Shown: in pieces, positions 1 through 7,505 of the stretch
How positions within the stretch are numbered: the stretch's first letter is position 1
Layout: every line of letters starts with the position of its first letter
Assembly: GCA_964407265.1 (NCBI GenBank)
Contig: CAYOUV010000001.1
Span: 1-64,000 of the forward strand
DNA from: CAYOUV01 sp964407265
GTDB taxonomy: Bacteria; Chloroflexota; Anaerolineae; Anaerolineales; Villigracilaceae
Reading direction: 5' to 3'
Length of the DNA: 64,000 nt
The notes under the pieces: generated by a model
Database searches by the model: none
What the model saw: the letters and a program-made list of their open reading frames with translations, nothing else
Told to the model about the DNA's origin: nothing
Program-made: the position numbers and the translations under genes

Positions 1-36
1 GATGTTTAATCCCTTCCTACAGTTTTGAGCTTACGC

Positions 37-163
37 GCCCAACGGCTCGCGTTACGGGCGGCTGGCGGGACGAGACTCGCTCCCGAAACGGACAAAACCT
101 AAAGTCACCATAATGCCAAAAAACGGTGCGAATCCAGCCGTCCGCGTGCACGCCGTGTTGGGC
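37..163 (-). other. attC-like integron recombination site
   Basis: The ends are perfect inverted copies of an integron core site: GCCCAAC at 37-43 and GTTGGGC at 157-163 (RYYYAAC / GTTRRRY). Inside them is a second matching pair, GGCTGG near 60-65 and CCAGCC near 135-140, with imperfectly paired arms between, as expected for R''/L'' and L'/R' boxes. The 127-nt length is within the usual attC range. The minus-strand assignment follows from the divergently oriented intI on the right, because cassette arrays normally read away from intI. A structure-based attC model was not run. Confidence 0.72.
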
Positions 164-781
164 CCCGCCAAGGAACGCAAATCTCGCCGCCTGAGAAAAG
201 ACACCACCACTCAACTGAGAAAATTATTGCACGAACTCACCGCTTTGGCAACCACCAAAAAACAAAATTTCAAGGAACTTCGGCAAAGCAAGGATTGGGT
301 TTGCTGAAAAAGTGACTTTACCGCTAGAAGTCGAGAGAATTTAGGAGGCATGACTTTCCTGAGAATCGACATCATTCACAAAACCAACCCGACCTAAAAA
401 ACTCAGACGAACCATTACAACGCGGATGAAAAGGGAGATACCGAGATTGTAAGAAAAGTTGACATTTCAGAAGGAAGCAATTGCGGCGCAAAAAAGACAA
501 CTAACTTTTACAGCCGACTTGTAGCGCCGCTATTGCGGACGAGAAGCAAAAAATACTTTTCTATCGACGAAGCACACGCCGCGTTCGTTGCGGGGTGTGC
601 GTTTTGCCTGTGGAAAATCACAAACTTTCAAAGTTCAGGATAAAAAGGAACTTTTGCTTTTAGAGATCAAACCCACTCATAAAATAAGAAATTGACATTT
701 CCAGGTAATTCCGAACTTGATTTTGACAATAAGGCGAGATAGCGTTCAAGTGCATTTTGAATTTCTCACAAGGTGGCCCAA
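44..781 (-). mobile_element. Candidate first gene cassette of the integron, apparently gene-less
   Basis: This is the interval between the attI-like core (776-782) and the outer core of the attC-like site (37-43), so it has the geometry of one inserted cassette ending in its attC. No open reading frame of convincing length or composition is present on either strand outside the attC. The longest frames (17-214 minus, 113-307 plus) are translations of the attC palindrome. A frame of about 30 codons starts on the minus strand at 755, close behind the boundary where cassette genes normally begin, but nothing supports it as a gene. A strong hairpin lies at 572-600. The interval may be a decayed or noncoding cassette. 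Confidence 0.5.
572..600. repeat. Strong hairpin inside the candidate cassette
   Basis: GCACAC-G-CCGC and GCGG-G-GTGTGC pair around a 7-nt loop, giving an 11-position stem with one mismatch. It lacks flanking RYYYAAC/GTTRRRY boxes, so it is not called as an attC, and it has no T-run in the right place to be a clear terminator. It could be a remnant attC core or a structured RNA element. Confidence 0.5.
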
Positions 782-782
782 C
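776..782 (-). other. attI-like core site (GTTGGGC on minus strand)
   Basis: On the plus strand this reads GCCCAAC, followed by TA and GGGC, giving a short inverted pair as in a simple attI site. It lies about 180 bp in front of the intI start codon, on the side where attI is expected, and carries the same 7-mer as the attC ends. The match is only seven bases, so the call depends mainly on position. Confidence 0.4.
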
Positions 783-959
783 TAGGGCTTTACCCGAATT
801 TTTTCTCTGATAAATTCCTATGGCTAAAATTCATTCCTGCGAATACTCTCCTGGAGGGGATTCGTAAGCTTTTTTTCGTTATAATAACCCTGCACAGTGG
901 GTTTTCTGAGTTAATCAGGAACTCGGCTTAATTATACCCTCCTGCAGAGGTCTTATATC

Positions 960-1934
960 ATGATACAAGAAAAACCTCCTAAAAAACTCCTTGACCAGAT
1001 GCGTGAATCTCTTCAGACAAAGCACTACGCCTATCGCACTGAACAAACCTACCTGGACTGGATCAAACGCTACATCATCTTCCATAAAAAACGCCACCCA
1101 AAAGACATGGGCGCAAATGAAATCCGCGAATTTATCGCCTATCTCGCCACAGAACGCAAAGTGGCCGCATCCACCCAGAACCAGGCGCTCAGCGCCATCA
1201 TCTTTCTATATCGAATGGTTCTGGAACAAGACATTATCCTGCCACCAGGACTTGTAAATCCATCACGCCCTAAGCGTCTGCCTACTGTCCTAACTCACGC
1301 AGAAGCCATGTCGGTCATCAACCACATGCGCGGCACCCCGCGCCTTATGACGAAAATTCTCTATGGCAGCGGATTACGGCTGATGGAGTGTATGCGTTTG
1401 CGGGTCAAAGACATTGATTTTGAGAACCATCAGATTATCGTCCGTGGCGGAAAGGGAGATGACGACCGTCTCACCATCCTCCCTGATTCGGTTGCCATTG
1501 AAATAAAACATATGCTGCAGGATGTCAAAGCTCTGCACGACAAAGACCTGCGCGAGGGTTATGGAGAAACCGCACTGCCGAATGCCCTGGGTGTCAAATA
1601 TAAAAATGCTGGAAAAGAATGGGTCTGGCAATACATATTCCCCGCCTCGCAACGTTCAATCGACCCACTATCAGGTGTTATCCGTCGACATCATCTCGAC
1701 GAAAGCGTTTTACAAAAAGCAATTCGTAACGCTGCCCAGCTCGTAAAAATAGACAAGCCGGTCACCCCGCACACATTTCGCCATTCCTTCGCCACTCAGC
1801 TTTTACAAAATGGATACGACATTCGTACTGTGCAGGAGTTGCTCGGACACAAAGATGTCAAGACCACTATGATTTATACGCATGTCCTCAATCGAGGTCC
1901 AAAAGCTGTACGTAGTCCATTAGATAGCACGTAA
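960..1934 (+). CDS. intI: Integron integrase IntI (tyrosine recombinase)
   Basis: This site-specific tyrosine recombinase inserts and excises gene cassettes by recombining attC and attI. The 324 residues match the family length (about 320-340). The N-terminal SAM-like core-binding domain covers about residues 8-95 and the catalytic domain about 105-315. Visible catalytic residues are R140 (YGSGLRL), K165 (GGKG), H271 and R274 (HTFRHS), H297 (LLGHKDV) and nucleophile Y306. The integron-specific insertion that separates IntI from XerC/D is intact at about 205-229 (ALPNAL...KYKNAGKEWVWQYIFP). A weak SD (AGAGG, 946-950) precedes the ATG. No frameshift is seen, so the enzyme may be active. It diverges from the cassette side, the standard arrangement. 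Confidence 0.95.
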   Translation: MIQEKPPKKLLDQMRESLQTKHYAYRTEQTYLDWIKRYIIFHKKRHPKDMGANEIREFIAYLATERKVAASTQNQALSAIIFLYRMVLEQDIILPPGLVNPSRPKRLPTVLTHAEAMSVINHMRGTPRLMTKILYGSGLRLMECMRLRVKDIDFENHQIIVRGGKGDDDRLTILPDSVAIEIKHMLQDVKALHDKDLREGYGETALPNALGVKYKNAGKEWVWQYIFPASQRSIDPLSGVIRRHHLDESVLQKAIRNAAQLVKIDKPVTPHTFRHSFATQLLQNGYDIRTVQELLGHKDVKTTMIYTHVLNRGPKAVRSPLDST

Positions 1935-2624
1935 GAGTACTCCAAATCAAGACACAACTGGATTGTCTTGTAACAATCTTCCTCTTTTTATAATCGCCAT
2001 TCTGAATTTCGGAAAATATTGAGGATTTATAAGTCCTTTTTTAACAGTCTGCATAATTGTGCGATACCAGACGCTACACCAAGTCGCACGCTATAGATAT
2101 CCACCTTTCGTCATACGAACCATCTTAAATACCAATCCCGTGTTCTGTTTCAACCATGCTATGACATGGTAAAGACGGAATTTAAGTGTACTTAAATATT
2201 CATGGCAGAGAAATCCGGCAATACGGAACGGGGCCATGCGGAGCATGGATTACCATTCCCCAGACGAATTTTTTAAAGGTGCTCCGCCAGGCAGGAAGAA
2301 ATCCAGACCAGGCGCATGTTCCCAGCCTCGGGCTTATCCTTATAATAAACATTGTCATATGCGACGGACAAAAATGCACTGCATGGGAAAGACATTGACA
2401 ATTAAGTGTGCCCAGTGTCACCATTCACAAAATTGCAGTCAGTTCACGCCATGAGATATGCTAAAGATCATCTTCTGGCTTTTATCGCATTAATCGAGAT
2501 CAAGATGGAACTTGACTAAATTACTTTTTGAATAGATACTACAAGAAATTAAAGTCTTGACGGAAGCCACAGGACTCTTACAAATCCGAACCCACTATAT
2601 GTGTTGGGAAATCACGAAATAATC
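1935..2624. other. Gene-poor region downstream of intI
   Basis: About 690 bp with no reading frame that looks protein-coding. Frames at 2186-2454 overlap one another on both strands and show no domain or credible composition. The segment is AT-rich like the rest of the integron side. No terminator, attC or insertion-sequence end could be recognised. Confidence 0.6.
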
Positions 2625-2717
2625 GCCTCCGACCCAGAATATGGGCACCTTTTACAAGGTGTCTAGGGGTAGGGACTTCGAATTAGCAGCTTGTGAGTTC
2701 AAACCCCGCCGGGGGCA
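2625..2717 (+). other. tRNA-like element, possibly a decayed class II tRNA
   Basis: GCCTCCG (2625-2631) pairs with CGGGGGC (2710-2716) as a 7-bp acceptor stem with one G-U pair, followed by discriminator A. A T-arm-like GTGAG-TTCAAAC-CCCGC sits just before the 3' strand, and the total of 93 nt suits a tRNA with a long variable arm. A GCACC/GGTGT stem encloses an 8-nt loop containing TTTTAC in place of a normal 7-nt anticodon loop, and the D-loop lacks the usual GG. A T-run follows at about 2722-2728. The missing core features make a functional tRNA doubtful. Confidence 0.25.
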
Positions 2718-2728
2718 CTTGTTTTTTT

Positions 2729-2950
2729 ATGTGCGCAGAAATCACAAATCTTCAACTCATTCAAATGCTCAATTACCGCCTGGAACGGATTTCAGCCGAT
2801 TCCTATTGGGCTCATCGCGCCAGCGGTGTGCGGGGTGCGCTATTACGCATTATAGAGTTGGATCAGTTTGGTAGCCCAACCCCACCCAACGATTTAGAGC
2901 ATTTGATCAAGATCGGGTTCGATATTCTGGAAAAGGCAGCCGGGGAATAA
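2729..2950 (+). CDS. Small helical protein of unknown function (73 aa)
   Basis: I do not recognise a named family. Codon choice and amino-acid pattern look real: an amphipathic N-terminal helix (LQLIQMLNYRLERISADS), a motif SYWAHRASGVRGALLR that looks like a conserved helix, a Pro-rich turn and a C-terminal helix (LEHLIKIGFDILEKA). There is no membrane segment. The ATG at 2729 follows a T-run and no strong SD is visible, so the start is uncertain; an in-frame start 36 nt upstream would extend into the tRNA-like element and is less likely. It ends 49 bp before nnrE, on the same strand. Confidence 0.65.
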   Translation: MCAEITNLQLIQMLNYRLERISADSYWAHRASGVRGALLRIIELDQFGSPTPPNDLEHLIKIGFDILEKAAGE

Positions 2951-2987
2951 TTCGACAAAATGTAAGAAACATTCATTCTTTCCCATC

Positions 2988-2993
2988 TAGAAT
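2988..2993 (+). promoter_or_regulatory. Candidate -10 box (TAGAAT) 6 nt before the nnrE ATG
   Basis: TAGAAT followed by TTGCCG and then the ATG at 3000. No SD is present, so transcription starting about 7 nt after the box would give a leaderless mRNA beginning at the ATG. The same layout recurs in front of several other genes in the window. No clear -35 was found. Confidence 0.5.
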
Positions 2994-2999
2994 TTGCCG

Positions 3000-3731
3000 A
3001 TGAACAAGCCTCCCAACATTCCCGCCCTGACAACCGAGCAGATGATCGAAGTCGATCGATTGATGATAGACAAATTTGGGATCTCTTTGCTCCAGATGAT
3101 GGAGAATGCCGGAGCGCATTTGGCTGAATTGTCCCGCCAACTGCTGGGCGGATCGGTCGCTGGGAGCACGGTTTGCGTGCTGTGCGGGCGAGGGAACAAC
3201 GGCGGAGGAGGCATGGTGGCCGCCCGCCACCTGCACAACTGGGGAGCGGATGTTCGCATATTGCGCTTGGCAGGAGAGCTCAAAGAAGCCCCAGCGCATC
3301 AATGGCGTGTACTCAATACAATTGGAATATGGGAAGAGCCGGATTTTAACCTCAACCAGGCTGACATTTTATTGGATGCATTGATCGGTTATGGCCTATC
3401 GGGTAATCCGCGTCCCGAAGTTGCCAGGTTGATAGAAAAAATCAATTCGTCCGATGTCAGGGTTTTGTCACTGGATGCACCTTCGGGATTGGATGCAAAC
3501 TCGGGCTCACCGGGCAGGCCAACCGTCAAGGCGCAGGCAACACTCAGTCTGGCTCTGCCAAAAGTCGGCTTGATGACCACGGATGCGCGTCCGTTCGTTG
3601 GCGAACTTTATCTGGCAGACATCAGCATCCCGCGGGAACTTTACCGTCACCTCGGACTAGAGGTCGATTCTTTATTTTCGGAAGATGCCATCATCAAGAT
3701 TGTTGAAAGGGAGAGCAATGAGCACAAATGA
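3000..3731 (+). CDS. nnrE: NAD(P)H-hydrate epimerase (YjeF_N domain)
   Basis: This metabolite-repair enzyme epimerises R-NAD(P)HX so that the S form can be dehydrated back to NAD(P)H. The 243 residues form a single YjeF N-terminal (Rossmann-like) domain, with the conserved MxENAG segment (MMENAG), the CGRGNNGGGG nucleotide-binding loop and LDAPSGLD. The C-terminal dehydratase (NnrD) domain of the bifunctional form is absent, so the partner dehydratase must be elsewhere. A TTG lies two codons upstream (2994), but ATG 3000 fits the -10 box better. The 3' end overlaps the next gene by 14 nt, suggesting translational coupling with the thiol-redox gene. Confidence 0.9.
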   Translation: MNKPPNIPALTTEQMIEVDRLMIDKFGISLLQMMENAGAHLAELSRQLLGGSVAGSTVCVLCGRGNNGGGGMVAARHLHNWGADVRILRLAGELKEAPAHQWRVLNTIGIWEEPDFNLNQADILLDALIGYGLSGNPRPEVARLIEKINSSDVRVLSLDAPSGLDANSGSPGRPTVKAQATLSLALPKVGLMTTDARPFVGELYLADISIPRELYRHLGLEVDSLFSEDAIIKIVERESNEHK

Positions 3732-4926
3732 CCTGTACACTGAAAAGCCATCCTCGATTGTCGTCTACAGTACGACCTGGTGCCCGGATTGTAAACGTGC
3801 CAAGAAATTTTTCGGCGAGCAACGCGTGCAATACATCACCGTGGACATCGAGCAAGATTCAAAAGGAATGAAATTTGTCGAAAAGATCAATGACGGCAAA
3901 CACGTCATTCCCACCATCGTCTTTCCGGATGGTGGGGTTTTAGTCGAGCCGTCTAATGCCGAGCTGGCAGAAAAGTTGGGATTACAAACAAAAGCCAGGC
4001 AATCATATTACGATTCGATCGTGATCGGCTCTGGGCCAGCCGGCCTGACAGCAGCGCTCTACATGGCACGCGAAGGGCTGGATACGCTGGTCATTGAGAA
4101 AGGCGGAGTTGGCGGGCAAATTGGCACGACCACAATTGTCGAAAACTTCCCTGGCTTCGTGAATGGCATCCCCGGTGCGGAATTCGCCGACCGATTGGCA
4201 CAGCAAGCACAACGTTTTGGTGTCGAAATTCTGCAAGCCCAGGAAGTCAATGAGATCAGCCGTGAGGGACAGTATTTGTGTGTCACCACCAGTGACGGAA
4301 ATTCATACGGCTCAAAAGCCGTTCTACTGGCAAGCGGCGCAAGCTACCGCCGCATGAACATCCCCGGTGAAGAAGAATTGATCGGCACAAACATACATTT
4401 TTGTGCCACCTGTGACGGCGCTTTCTACAAAGACAAAAAAGTATTGGTTATTGGCGGCGGAAATAGCGGCTTCGAGGAAGGCCTGTTTCTGACCAAGTTT
4501 GCTTCGCAGGTGGATATTGTCGAATTCGCCCCCCAGGTCAAAGCCAGTCAGATATTAAAGGACAAAGTTGCCAGTCGGGACGACATGCATGTGACTGTAA
4601 ACCACGCTGTCAAGGAATTTCATGGCAAGAACAAACTCGAGGAAGTGGTCGTGGAAGACCGCGCGAGCGGAGAGATAAAAACCTGGAACTATGACGGCGT
4701 GTTCGTCTTTATTGGTCTGACGCCTAACTCCGACCTGGTTAAAGACAATGCGGAATTGGATCGAGGTGGCTTTATCGTGGCAGATAAAATGCACACCAGC
4801 ATGGAAGGCGTCTTTGCTGCAGGCGATGTGCGCTCCGGATCGACCAAGCAAGCGGCGGCAGCTGCCGGGGAAGGGGCCACTGCCGCATTGATGATCCGCG
4901 AATACTTGCAATCTCTGGGTGAATAA
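3718..4926 (+). CDS. Glutaredoxin-like domain fused to thioredoxin reductase
   Basis: A predicted flavoprotein disulfide reductase of 402 residues carrying its own thiol-transfer domain. Residues about 12-85 are a glutaredoxin/mycoredoxin-like fold with a CPDC active site (C22, C25). Residues about 98-400 are a TrxB-type FAD/NAD(P) core with GSGPAG (104-109), the redox-active CATC (C229, C232), GGGNSG and a C-terminal AAGDVR FAD motif. The start at 3718 is set by an SD-like GGGAG and the overlap with nnrE; upstream in-frame codons lie inside nnrE. Electrons probably pass from NAD(P)H through FAD and CATC to the fused CPDC domain. The standalone glutaredoxin just downstream is a paralog of the N-terminal domain. 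Confidence 0.88.
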   Translation: MSTNDLYTEKPSSIVVYSTTWCPDCKRAKKFFGEQRVQYITVDIEQDSKGMKFVEKINDGKHVIPTIVFPDGGVLVEPSNAELAEKLGLQTKARQSYYDSIVIGSGPAGLTAALYMAREGLDTLVIEKGGVGGQIGTTTIVENFPGFVNGIPGAEFADRLAQQAQRFGVEILQAQEVNEISREGQYLCVTTSDGNSYGSKAVLLASGASYRRMNIPGEEELIGTNIHFCATCDGAFYKDKKVLVIGGGNSGFEEGLFLTKFASQVDIVEFAPQVKASQILKDKVASRDDMHVTVNHAVKEFHGKNKLEEVVVEDRASGEIKTWNYDGVFVFIGLTPNSDLVKDNAELDRGGFIVADKMHTSMEGVFAAGDVRSGSTKQAAAAAGEGATAALMIREYLQSLGE

Positions 4927-5010
4927 AGCTGTCACCTAAAATATAGATGCGGACCCATCTTTTCATGGCTTTTTAAAAATCCAAAGCATGATGATTCATC
5001 GAGGCAAACC

Positions 5011-5271
5011 ATGAGCGATTTATACATTCTCAATCCAACCCAAATCGTGATGTACAGTGTTGCCTGGTGCCCGGATTGTCGCCGTGCACGCACATTTTTC
5101 GAGAAACACAAAATCCCTTATCTTGAAGTCGATGTGGACCACGACCCCCAGGCAGCTACATTCGTAAAAGACCTTAACCGGGGTTTTCGCAGTGTGCCAA
5201 CCATCATTTTCCCGGACGGGCCGGTGCTGACAGAACCGTCGACAAAAGAACTTGAGGCCGCATTGACTTAA
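5011..5271 (+). CDS. Glutaredoxin / mycoredoxin-like protein (CPDC)
   Basis: An 86-residue thioredoxin-fold protein with active site CPDC at about residues 19-22, a cis-Pro loop (SVPTIIF) and a conserved C-terminal FPDGP...EPS segment. Sequence, spacing and the PTI(I/V)FPDG motif match the N-terminal domain of the neighbouring thioredoxin-reductase fusion, so the two arose by duplication. It is a likely small thiol-disulfide exchange partner, with the fusion as a plausible reductase. An SD-like GAGG precedes the ATG. Whether the low-molecular-weight thiol used is mycothiol, glutathione or another cannot be read from the sequence. Confidence 0.88.
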   Translation: MSDLYILNPTQIVMYSVAWCPDCRRARTFFEKHKIPYLEVDVDHDPQAATFVKDLNRGFRSVPTIIFPDGPVLTEPSTKELEAALT

Positions 5272-5304
5272 CATAATTCAACAGTCCGTCTTGCTGGAGT
5301 ATGT

Positions 5305-6021
5305 TCAGAAAATTAATCGTAAACCCATTAAGATCAGTAAAATCTGCACGATGCGCCGAAATACAGCCGGTTTTACCCAGCGGTCAAGAGTCATGCCGGC
5401 CAACAATCCCAACCCAATCGCTGGCAATGAGACCACGAACAGCCTCCAGACTTCCGGCGTGATGTTGCCGACAACTAAATGGCTGACCATTACCACAAAA
5501 CTGTTGATGATAAAAAATCCCTGCAAATTACTTTTAAATTCGCTTGGCTCCCAGCGATTGCCATCTGCATAAACAATCACCGGCGGACCGGATGTGTTGT
5601 ACGCCCCGCCCAACATCCCACCCAGGAATCCAGTGAAATATGCCCAAAGTGAACCTTGCATGGATGGCAGGCGCAAGCCCAACAAAGCGTAAAGGGCGTA
5701 TCCGGCAATCACAACCCCCAGTACAATTAATACAATTCGCTCATCCAGGTAGCGCAACCAAACAATCCCAACCGGGATCCCAACCACCGAGGCCAGCACA
5801 ACACGCCAGATGGCGTGGACATTCAGCGCCTGCCGATAGCGCAGCAAGAGCACACCTTCGATTGCAATTGCAGCTACGGCGACCAGCGGCGTCGCCATCT
5901 GTATCCCCACCACATGAGGCAACAGCGCCATTGAAACCAGCGCCAACCCAAAACCCGATAAGCTTTGCGTGAAAGCTGCCAGAAACAAAATCGCCGCCAC
6001 AAATAGAGGGTAATTAGCCAT
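5305..6021 (-). CDS. TauE/SafE family membrane transporter
   Basis: A polytopic inner-membrane protein of 238 residues with about seven to eight hydrophobic segments and the family's short internal repeat (GFLGGMLGGAYNTSGPPVIVY is the second-repeat signature). The family exports sulfite, sulfoacetate and related organic anions, but the substrate here is not defined. The ATG at 6021 was chosen because GGAG lies about 9 nt in front of it; a longer frame up to 6069 adds a hydrophilic stretch with no SD. It is divergent from the FAD oxidoreductase gene with 65 bp between start codons. Confidence 0.85.
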   Translation of the reverse strand: MANYPLFVAAILFLAAFTQSLSGFGLALVSMALLPHVVGIQMATPLVAVAAIAIEGVLLLRYRQALNVHAIWRVVLASVVGIPVGIVWLRYLDERIVLIVLGVVIAGYALYALLGLRLPSMQGSLWAYFTGFLGGMLGGAYNTSGPPVIVYADGNRWEPSEFKSNLQGFFIINSFVVMVSHLVVGNITPEVWRLFVVSLPAIGLGLLAGMTLDRWVKPAVFRRIVQILLILMGLRLIF

Positions 6022-6073
6022 GCCTGCTCCAAGATTGAAGGTCCCATTATAGCAGCCCCTGCCAAACATCTCA

Positions 6074-6079
6074 TATAAT
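6074..6079 (+). promoter_or_regulatory. Candidate -10 box (TATAAT) 7 nt before the 6087 ATG
   Basis: A perfect TATAAT followed by AGGAGGC and ATG. The AGGAGG is only 1 nt from the start codon, too close to act as a normal SD, and would be cut off by transcription starting 7 nt after the box. The site fits the leaderless layout seen elsewhere in the window. Confidence 0.5.
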
Positions 6080-6086
6080 AGGAGGC

Positions 6087-7442
6087 ATGTCCAATTCCGC
6101 CAATGTGCTTATTTGTGGTGCCGGGATTACCGGTGTCAGCGCGGCTTACTTCCTATCCAAAGCTGGCATCAGAGACATCCTGCTGGTTGACGAACTTCCG
6201 CCACTCAGCCTGACCAGCGACCGTTCGACCGAGTGCTATCGCAACTGGTGGCCCGACCCGGCGATGCTGGCGCTCATGAATCGCTCAATTGACTTATTAG
6301 AGGAATTAGCGGACGAGAGCGGAAACGTCTTTCGCCTGAACCGGCGCGGCTACCTGTACCTCACCGCTGACGAGGGAAAGATCGCAGCGCTGAAGGAGCG
6401 CTCGAACCGGATCTCGAGCCTGGGTGCTGGTCCCGTGCGGACACACACCCAAAGCGGGTCCAGCTACCAGCCCGCTCCTCCAGAGGGTTTTTACGGCCAA
6501 CCCGCTGGCGCGGACATTTTGCTCGGCTCGCAGCTAATTCGGAATTATTTTCCTTACCTGACGGATCGAGCTGTTGTCGCCTTGCACGTCCGCCGGGCGG
6601 GATGGCTGTCCGCCCAACAGTTGGGCATGTACCTGCTGGAAGAGGCACGCAGCCAGGGCGTCCGGTTTGTATCCGCGCAGGTGGCCGGCGTGGATGTAAA
6701 GAACAATCGGGTTCAGTCTGTCCGCCTGAGCAACGGGGAACACATCGATATATCCGTTTTTATCAACGCTGCCGGCCCTTTTTTTAAACCCGTCGGGGCT
6801 ATGCTGGGAATAGACTTGCCGGTTGAGACCGAGCTGCATCTCAAAATAGCCTTTAAAGACCACCTGGGCGTAATTGGGCGCAATGCCCCGCTCTTGATCT
6901 GGGACGATCCACAGTTGCTGGATTGGGACGAAGGCGAGGTGCAATTTCTCTCCGAAGACCCAGAAACGCGCTGGTTAACCGAACCCTTTCCCTCTGGCGT
7001 GCATACCCGCCCCGAAGGGGCTGGCGATAGCCAGATGACGTTGATGCTCTGGGAGTACAAGACACAAAAGATGAAGCCCGTCTGGCCACCGCCACTGGAC
7101 GAGAGTTATCCCGAAGTGGCTCTGCGTGGATTATCGAGGATGCTGCCCGGCTTGCGTGCTTATTTCGGAAAAGCCCCGCGACCGATTCTGGATGGCGGGT
7201 ACTACACCAAGACACAGGAAAACCGCCCTTTGATCGGCCCCTTGCCGATTGGCGGCGCATACATGATTGGCGCGGTTTCCGGTTTTGGCATCATGGCTTC
7301 TTGTGCATCAGGGGAATTATTGGCCGCACACATAACCGGGAAACAATTACCGGACTACGCTTCAGCTTTTATGTTGGAGCGCTACCAGGATCCGGGATAC
7401 AAAAAGCAACTGGCTGAGTGGGACGATTCTGGACAGTTGTAA
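6087..7442 (+). CDS. FAD-dependent oxidoreductase, DAO family
   Basis: A 451-residue flavoprotein of the D-amino-acid oxidase superfamily, closest in layout to glycine oxidase or sarcosine oxidase beta-like proteins. The N-terminal Rossmann FAD motif is GAGITGVSAAYFL at about 10-22, followed by the family's ...STECYRNWWPD... segment that places FAD. The C-terminus carries GGYYTKTQENRPLIGPLP and SGFGIMASCASGELLA, the usual second FAD-contact region. The substrate is probably an N-methyl or amino acid but cannot be assigned. No partner subunits lie nearby. Confidence 0.85.
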   Translation: MSNSANVLICGAGITGVSAAYFLSKAGIRDILLVDELPPLSLTSDRSTECYRNWWPDPAMLALMNRSIDLLEELADESGNVFRLNRRGYLYLTADEGKIAALKERSNRISSLGAGPVRTHTQSGSSYQPAPPEGFYGQPAGADILLGSQLIRNYFPYLTDRAVVALHVRRAGWLSAQQLGMYLLEEARSQGVRFVSAQVAGVDVKNNRVQSVRLSNGEHIDISVFINAAGPFFKPVGAMLGIDLPVETELHLKIAFKDHLGVIGRNAPLLIWDDPQLLDWDEGEVQFLSEDPETRWLTEPFPSGVHTRPEGAGDSQMTLMLWEYKTQKMKPVWPPPLDESYPEVALRGLSRMLPGLRAYFGKAPRPILDGGYYTKTQENRPLIGPLPIGGAYMIGAVSGFGIMASCASGELLAAHITGKQLPDYASAFMLERYQDPGYKKQLAEWDDSGQL

Positions 7443-7505
7443 GATTTGTTTTAATCTAAAAATAAGATACGGGAAGTAGAATTAGGCCAAAACAGGATTG
7501 CCTTC

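Noticed and set aside
17..307. Two overlapping open frames (minus 17-214, plus 113-307)
   Set aside because: Both run through the attC-like palindrome and look like translations of it; no start signal and no protein-like pattern.
572..600. Second attC site
   Set aside because: The hairpin has no flanking RYYYAAC/GTTRRRY boxes, so it was kept only as a hairpin.
2186..2454. Small protein genes in three frames downstream of intI
   Set aside because: They overlap each other on both strands, lack SDs and show no credible composition.
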